Below are positions 31,850 through 35,626 of a stretch of DNA of 35,626 bases, one piece after another. Origin of the DNA: Bacteroidota bacterium. Lineage in GTDB: Bacteria; Bacteroidota; Bacteroidia; Chitinophagales; Saprospiraceae. How positions within the stretch are numbered: the first letter of the stretch is position 1; the number at the start of each line of letters is the position of its first letter. Both the position numbers and the translations under genes were made by a program. The notes under the pieces were generated by a model. The model saw nothing but the letters and a program-made list of their open reading frames with translations, had not been told where the DNA came from and did no database searches. The stretch covers positions 1-35,626 of the forward strand of contig WGNL01000015.1 in NCBI GenBank assembly GCA_016124585.1, read 5' to 3'.

Positions 31850-32406
31850 TCAATAATTTTTTTGAGCTTTTACCACCTCGCCCCACTTCCCAAACAACCA
31901 CCCCACCCTCCTCGCCTCGCTCTCAAACTCCTTCCATACACCGTAGAAGGTATCCACGGCAGCGTCGAGTTGTTGGTGCAGGGCAAAATCTTATTCAGGT
32001 CGTAGTGGTCTATGATTGTGTTTTCGATAGTTTGAAAAATAGCTTTTAGTTTTTTAACAAACTGCCCGGTGCGCAGGCGGATGGCCCGCACCACGTCGAA
32101 GTCGAGGCGGCGCAATTCCCGGTAGGTGACCACGAGGAAATTGCCGCAACCGCAGGCGGGGTCGAGGAAACGCAGCCCGTGCAGCTTGCGCTGGAAGGCT
32201 TCCAGTTTCTTATCGAGCTTGACGAAATTTCTACGTCTTATTTTAAAGTTTAGCAGTAACTCGTCCCAAAAGGAATGGGCTTCGCCTTTTTCGTCGGTTT
32301 CGTGCGCCCAATCAAGGGCGAAGCGGCGGGCATTGTCGGTGTATTGTTGCCAGTGGTCGGCAGTCGTAGTTTTTGCAGCAATGATTGGGAGGCTTACGGG
32401 TTTCAT
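31850..32406 (-). pseudogene. Internally deleted MmeI-like (type IIG/IIL) DNA methyltransferase
   Basis: From ATG 32406 the protein begins like the N-terminus of MmeI-type enzymes (NARRFALDWAHETDEKGEAH, SFWDELLLNFKIRRRNF, about 25-62). It jumps directly to the SAM-binding motif I LRFLDPACGCGNFLVVTYRE (78-97), so the nuclease domain and the region before the methylase are gone. After IRLRTGQ (about 115) nearly all of the methylase and target-recognition region is missing. A frameshift near 31985 separates the C-terminal tail LHQQLDAAVDTFYGVWKEFE, which ends in VKAQKNY at 31850. Intact enzymes exceed 900 residues. Without the PD-(D/E)xK region and motif IV it cannot be active. Confidence 0.85.
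31875..31988. repeat. Direct repeat, right copy (partner 31343-31457)
   Basis: Second copy of the ~115-bp methyltransferase-tail repeat. The two copies are about 530 bp apart start to start and bracket the small membrane-protein gene. Confidence 0.9.
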
Positions 32407-32572
32407 GTATTTGGTTATCTAGTGGGTGCAAGATAGCCAAAACTTGTATTCGTGGTGTTTTTTACGAATGTTTTTTGCCTCGAAATGTAATGCCTGATAG
32501 ACAGTGCATAATCTCTGTATTACTGAAGCCGACATTTTACAGGCTTATCGTTAAGGTATTGATAGATAAACC

Positions 32573-32947
32573 TCAATTCCTCACCTCCCAAGGCACCTGT
32601 ATCACTTTGGAAAAATCCATCTCCTTTTGCAAATCTGCTGGCACCCATTCCGGGAAGCGCTCATGGAGTTCCTTGGCGAATTGGGGTAGGTAGCGAAGAA
32701 AACGGGCATTCTGTTCGTACCAGCGGTCGTAGTTGCCCTCAAACCGCAATTCGGCGTTGTTGCCATTGAAAAACTCCACGGCATGCTTACAGCATGTGAT
32801 GTGCATCTCCTTTAATGTATCGATATAGGGCTGCACCTTTGACCGCTCTACAGGGAGAGTGACCAAATATTCAATCAGCTTCACCACGACAGGGCTTCGC
32901 CATTTCTCAACTTTATCTACAAATGCTGCACAGTGATTGATATTCAT
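32573..32947 (-). CDS. Hypothetical protein in the defence-like island
   Basis: 124 residues, soluble and mostly helical (KVEKWRSPVVVKLIEYLVTL, DTLKEMHITCCKHAVEFFNG, YEQNARFLRYLPQFAKELHE). The C-terminal part is RFPEWVPADLQKEMDFSKVI. No motif or family recognised and no signal peptide. It lies upstream of the methyltransferase remnant with a 166-bp gap. GC content resembles the methyltransferase remnant more than the AT-rich HD-ATPase gene. It could be a complete small gene or a fragment. Confidence 0.5.
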   Translation of the reverse strand: MNINHCAAFVDKVEKWRSPVVVKLIEYLVTLPVERSKVQPYIDTLKEMHITCCKHAVEFFNGNNAELRFEGNYDRWYEQNARFLRYLPQFAKELHERFPEWVPADLQKEMDFSKVIQVPWEVRN

Positions 32948-33139
32948 GCTTGTTTTATTAAAAAGTGATAATTAACTGTAATTGGTCTTGAATTGAAGAA
33001 ATAAGGTCTTCACACGCCTACACTAATATTAATACGGCTGTTCCAAGTATTTGGGTACAATAGTGACCGGATAATTTTGAGTCACCCGGTCACTTGGGAG
33101 CTAGGAATTGGAAAATATTTTAGCATCCCGACTTAAGTT

Positions 33140-33340
33140 TCATTTATTGACAACACTAAACCTTGTAGTTGATATAAGGCCGCCATCATCTAAACTTAAG
33201 ACGGCAAAATAATTTCCCGATACATAATCCGCTGAATTTATATCAATACTTCCTTGTCCAGCTGTAAAACCACTTTTATAGGTATATAAGCAGCTTCCAT
33301 TGCTATCAAAAATCTCCGTTGCCGCAAGTCTTCCCATCCC
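33140..33340 (-). pseudogene. Orphan T9SS C-terminal sorting domain (3' gene remnant)
   Basis: The last ~65 codons read AATEIFDSNGSCLYTYKSG, then SADYVSGNYFAVLSLDDGG and RFSVVNK, the end of a type A T9SS sorting domain. No exported protein precedes it: upstream sequence has no PNP motif and runs into the interspersed element at 33378-33452. It is the surviving tail of a deleted secreted-protein gene. Confidence 0.75.
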
Positions 33341-33377
33341 GCCCACAAAGCACACCCACCCGTGAATAAAACCAATG

Positions 33378-33452
33378 CTCCAGCAAGAGTTTATCAAAAC
33401 AGCGCTTGTGGCCATCTGTTACAACCCCGCCAGGGCCGCTGCGCTGAACACT
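33378..33452 (+). repeat. Interspersed ~70-bp element, copy 2
   Basis: About 80% identical by eye to 35389-35462. On the plus strand it translates as LQQEFIKTALVAICYNPARA, closely matching the peptide from copy 3. It borders the truncated T9SS-domain gene. Confidence 0.75.
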
Positions 33453-33540
33453 GGCTTGAACTTGTGGCTTTGATTTCAAAAATAGTGGTGTTATTGGAGA
33501 AGGTGGACAGTACACTTGTAACAAAGTGGATTGGCATTTA

Positions 33541-35247
33541 CTAAAGCCTTTCCTCATTTCCATTGATATCTAAAAGCACAACCGAGCCATCAGTAGTTAA
33601 AGTTGCCCATGCAACCCAGCTTTCAAAGTTTTTTTGGTCGCTGAGAGCTAAAAACTTCTGTAAATCTTGTGTATTGAGTTTATAAAGCGGTTCGATGCTT
33701 GAATACTTGAAGGGTGTTAATTGGTTATACTCAATATTGTACAGCGCAAAAGAATCATCATTCTTGATGACGTAATATTTATTATCTATGGATAAGGTCA
33801 TCAAATTGGGCAATTCAGCTTTTTCATTACCTGAGTCATCAAAAACAAGGTATGTTTTTGGCTTTTTCTTGGTTTCAATTAGGAGTTTATCCAGTCTGAG
33901 AAATTTGCCGTAATAACTTGCATATACTTTTCCATCAAAGGAGTGAACCTCAATCAATTCATCTTTCCTTGTCACATAGGCACTGTCAGATAGAACGTAT
34001 AAGTCATCATAAATGGGTTGGTGGATTAGACCTTTTGAAACATGCCAAAGCCCATATTTGAGCCAAATACTATCATCTATTTTCTGACCCAAAGTGACAT
34101 ATCCAGTTGAATCGTACTTAAAAACAAGTTCACCTTTAATAACTTTTCTCTTTTCAAGGACAGATGGTAGGGCATAAGAGTAAATTGTATCCAAAACCAA
34201 TTCTCCTTTATAATCAACTATACCATAATGTTCATTGCTCGTTTTGACGACAAAAAAATTACTGCGTTTGATGGTTTGAAACAAATTATATTGAGGTGGA
34301 ATTACGATTTCGAGTTGTCCGTTCATTAGGCCATAATACTTATTATAGCCCTTTTGATTGTAAAAAATAAAATTATCATTGCTAACTGGCTCAAGAATAT
34401 TGGAAAAATTTAAAACATGTTCCTTTTGGTTCTTAATATCGTATAAGGTTCTGGTTTTTCCGTCATAATTATAGAGATAAGCCCAGTCCTTGTTTATCCA
34501 ATCTAAAAATGAGAATTTTGCAGGAACAATTGTCCTGCAAAGACTGTCGGCCACACCATTTGCATATACTTTTCTTCCCTCTATCAGGTAGTCTTCTAAT
34601 GTATTCCATCTATCGGAAGAAAGATGACCTGAGAATCTACAATTATAGCTACCTATTTTTTTTCCTTTCAAATTGTACCTAATATAATGTTTTGATAAGG
34701 TATCATAGGCAATAATCCCCAAATATTCATCATCCAAAGTAATATTTTCTGGAATGATTAATTTGCCTTTGAGGTCAATAGCATAACGTTTTTGCCCTTT
34801 ATAACCTATGAAATATTTATTAACGGCTCCATAGGCAACAGACTCATATTCCAAGGGAATGACTTGTTTTCCCTTGTCGTTAATAACACCATATTTCTTT
34901 TTTTGACCTACTATCATAAGCGGTGCAAAATCATCTTGAATATAGTCATAATCAAAAGGTATGACCATCTGATGCTTGATGTCAGCAAATCCAAATTTAC
35001 CAAAGCGGTTTCTGCATTTGTGGAATTTCTTGATATGCTGAAATTCACTGCACAGCCTCAAAGAATCCTTTAAATACTTTTCTTCATTTTTTTGATATTC
35101 CATTTTTTTCATCGTCGCATTATCATACTCTCTTTGCGGCGGCGGTATCACTTCATTTGGCTTATTGCTCGGCACATGAATAATTTCAATCTGAGCATTC
35201 AATTGACAGGAAAGCATGGCGACTAGAAAAATGATTGTGTATTTCAT
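33541..35247 (-). CDS. Exported WG-repeat protein
   Basis: 568 residues. Signal peptide MKYTIIFLVAMLSCQLNAQ (the Cys at 14 may be part of a weak lipobox). A charged linker is followed by multiple WG-type beta repeats, recognisable from FGKFGFADIKHQMVIPFDYD, KKYGVINDKGKQVIPLEYES, YYGLMNGQLEIVIPPQYN and EHYGIVDYKGELVLDTIY, becoming more degenerate toward the C-terminus. WG-repeat proteins are common in Bacteroidota and probably form a propeller or solenoid for binding; no enzyme activity is expected. AT-rich, monocistronic, with no T9SS tail. Confidence 0.88.
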   Translation of the reverse strand: MKYTIIFLVAMLSCQLNAQIEIIHVPSNKPNEVIPPPQREYDNATMKKMEYQKNEEKYLKDSLRLCSEFQHIKKFHKCRNRFGKFGFADIKHQMVIPFDYDYIQDDFAPLMIVGQKKKYGVINDKGKQVIPLEYESVAYGAVNKYFIGYKGQKRYAIDLKGKLIIPENITLDDEYLGIIAYDTLSKHYIRYNLKGKKIGSYNCRFSGHLSSDRWNTLEDYLIEGRKVYANGVADSLCRTIVPAKFSFLDWINKDWAYLYNYDGKTRTLYDIKNQKEHVLNFSNILEPVSNDNFIFYNQKGYNKYYGLMNGQLEIVIPPQYNLFQTIKRSNFFVVKTSNEHYGIVDYKGELVLDTIYSYALPSVLEKRKVIKGELVFKYDSTGYVTLGQKIDDSIWLKYGLWHVSKGLIHQPIYDDLYVLSDSAYVTRKDELIEVHSFDGKVYASYYGKFLRLDKLLIETKKKPKTYLVFDDSGNEKAELPNLMTLSIDNKYYVIKNDDSFALYNIEYNQLTPFKYSSIEPLYKLNTQDLQKFLALSDQKNFESWVAWATLTTDGSVVLLDINGNEERL

Positions 35248-35626
35248 TTCTAAAGTTTGTTAATAGAGAAACTACTACTTTATTGGTGCAAGATTAGATT
35301 ATTTTTCAAATTTATAAAGCACATCTCGTTGGCACAAGTCTCCCATGACATCCAACAAAGCTACAAACTCATTTTTTGAAAGAACCTCTGTTCCAGCAAG
35401 AGTTTAGCGAAGCGGCTCTTGCGGCCATCTGCTACCACCCCGCCAGTGCCGTTGTGCTCAATAAATGGTATAATCCATTCTTGATAATGGTACTGCTTCA
35501 TAAACTGTGTAAAATGGGGAAAAGGCACAGCTAGAGGTCAAGTGACCGCTTAGCAGCAAGAAAAATAGTGGTAGATTGGCCGTGTCAAGGTTTGCGACCG
35601 CAGGGAGCAACCCGCAGGGTTCGACC
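35248..35626. other. Intergenic to window end
   Basis: 379 bp upstream of the WG-repeat gene, holding its presumed promoter and copy 3 of the interspersed element. Past 35463 nothing is recognised; GC content rises toward the edge (GACCGCAGGGAGCAACCCGC). Confidence 0.4.
35389..35462 (+). repeat. Interspersed ~70-bp element, copy 3 (best preserved)
   Basis: Contains a 7-bp hairpin (GCAAGAG at 35397-35403 with CTCTTGC around 35416-35422) followed by a GC-rich part. Plus-strand translation is QQEFSEAALAAICYHPASA, open beyond the repeat. The protein-level resemblance to copy 2 suggests all three are remnants of one coding family, although a non-coding REP-like element is possible. Confidence 0.75.

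Noticed and set aside
31848-31901. Longer start for the small membrane protein
   Set aside because: The extra residues come from the methyltransferase-tail repeat read in another frame; ATG 31847 directly follows the tail's stop.

Overview
The window looks like chromosomal DNA of a member of the Bacteroidota, probably a Saprospiria-like lineage (inference). The support is: a type IX secretion (T9SS) C-terminal sorting domain on one large protein and on one gene remnant, an outer-membrane beta-barrel receptor with an N-terminal carboxypeptidase-regulatory-like domain, many SPII lipoproteins, TAnnTTTG-like promoter elements, and few purine-rich Shine-Dalgarno sequences. No transposase, tRNA, rRNA or CRISPR array was seen. 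The left edge cuts into a 42-bp tandem repeat.

Left half (about 300-22500), ordinary chromosome. A minus-strand run encodes, in transcription order: a TonB-C/TPR protein, a papain-fold protein that has lost its catalytic residues, a large T9SS-exported propeller protein, a lipoprotein directly followed by the RNase P RNA, a TonB-dependent-type receptor, a RidA-family protein, a D-threonine-aldolase/D-serine-dehydratase-like PLP enzyme, an M19 dipeptidase and a Tat-exported dienelactone hydrolase. The receptor-RidA-PLP enzyme-dipeptidase stretch reads as an uptake and breakdown set for (D-)amino-acid dipeptides (inference). Then come a DUF4153 membrane protein, a small unknown ORF, methylglyoxal synthase, and an exported 1030-residue coiled-coil protein. 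Its helix is built from a strikingly regular 18+11+11-residue superrepeat. An SDR, a HAD phosphatase, a lipoprotein with a good terminator and an MFS sugar transporter follow.

Middle (about 22500-27170), accessory and partly decayed. A two-gene convergent block of unknown function is present as a near-complete copy (24894-26442, with one gene frameshifted). A strongly decayed copy lies at 22764-23235. A Cys-rich lipoprotein, a small HTH protein and long non-coding stretches with palindromic repeats lie between and after them.

Right part (27173-33340), a mosaic defence-like island, all on the minus strand: an EEP-type nuclease, a truncated DUF262 (GmrSD-type) gene, an AT-rich 902-residue HD + GHKL/Hsp90-type ATPase protein, a small membrane protein, and an internally deleted MmeI-like (type IIG/IIL) DNA methyltransferase. 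The 3' end of the methyltransferase exists twice, as ~115-bp direct repeats. Each copy abuts or overlaps the start codon of the next downstream gene (the membrane protein and the HD-ATPase). This suggests the conserved methyltransferase tail served as a recombination seam for swapping accessory cargo genes. An orphan T9SS sorting-domain remnant, a WG-repeat protein and three copies of a ~70-bp interspersed element complete the window.
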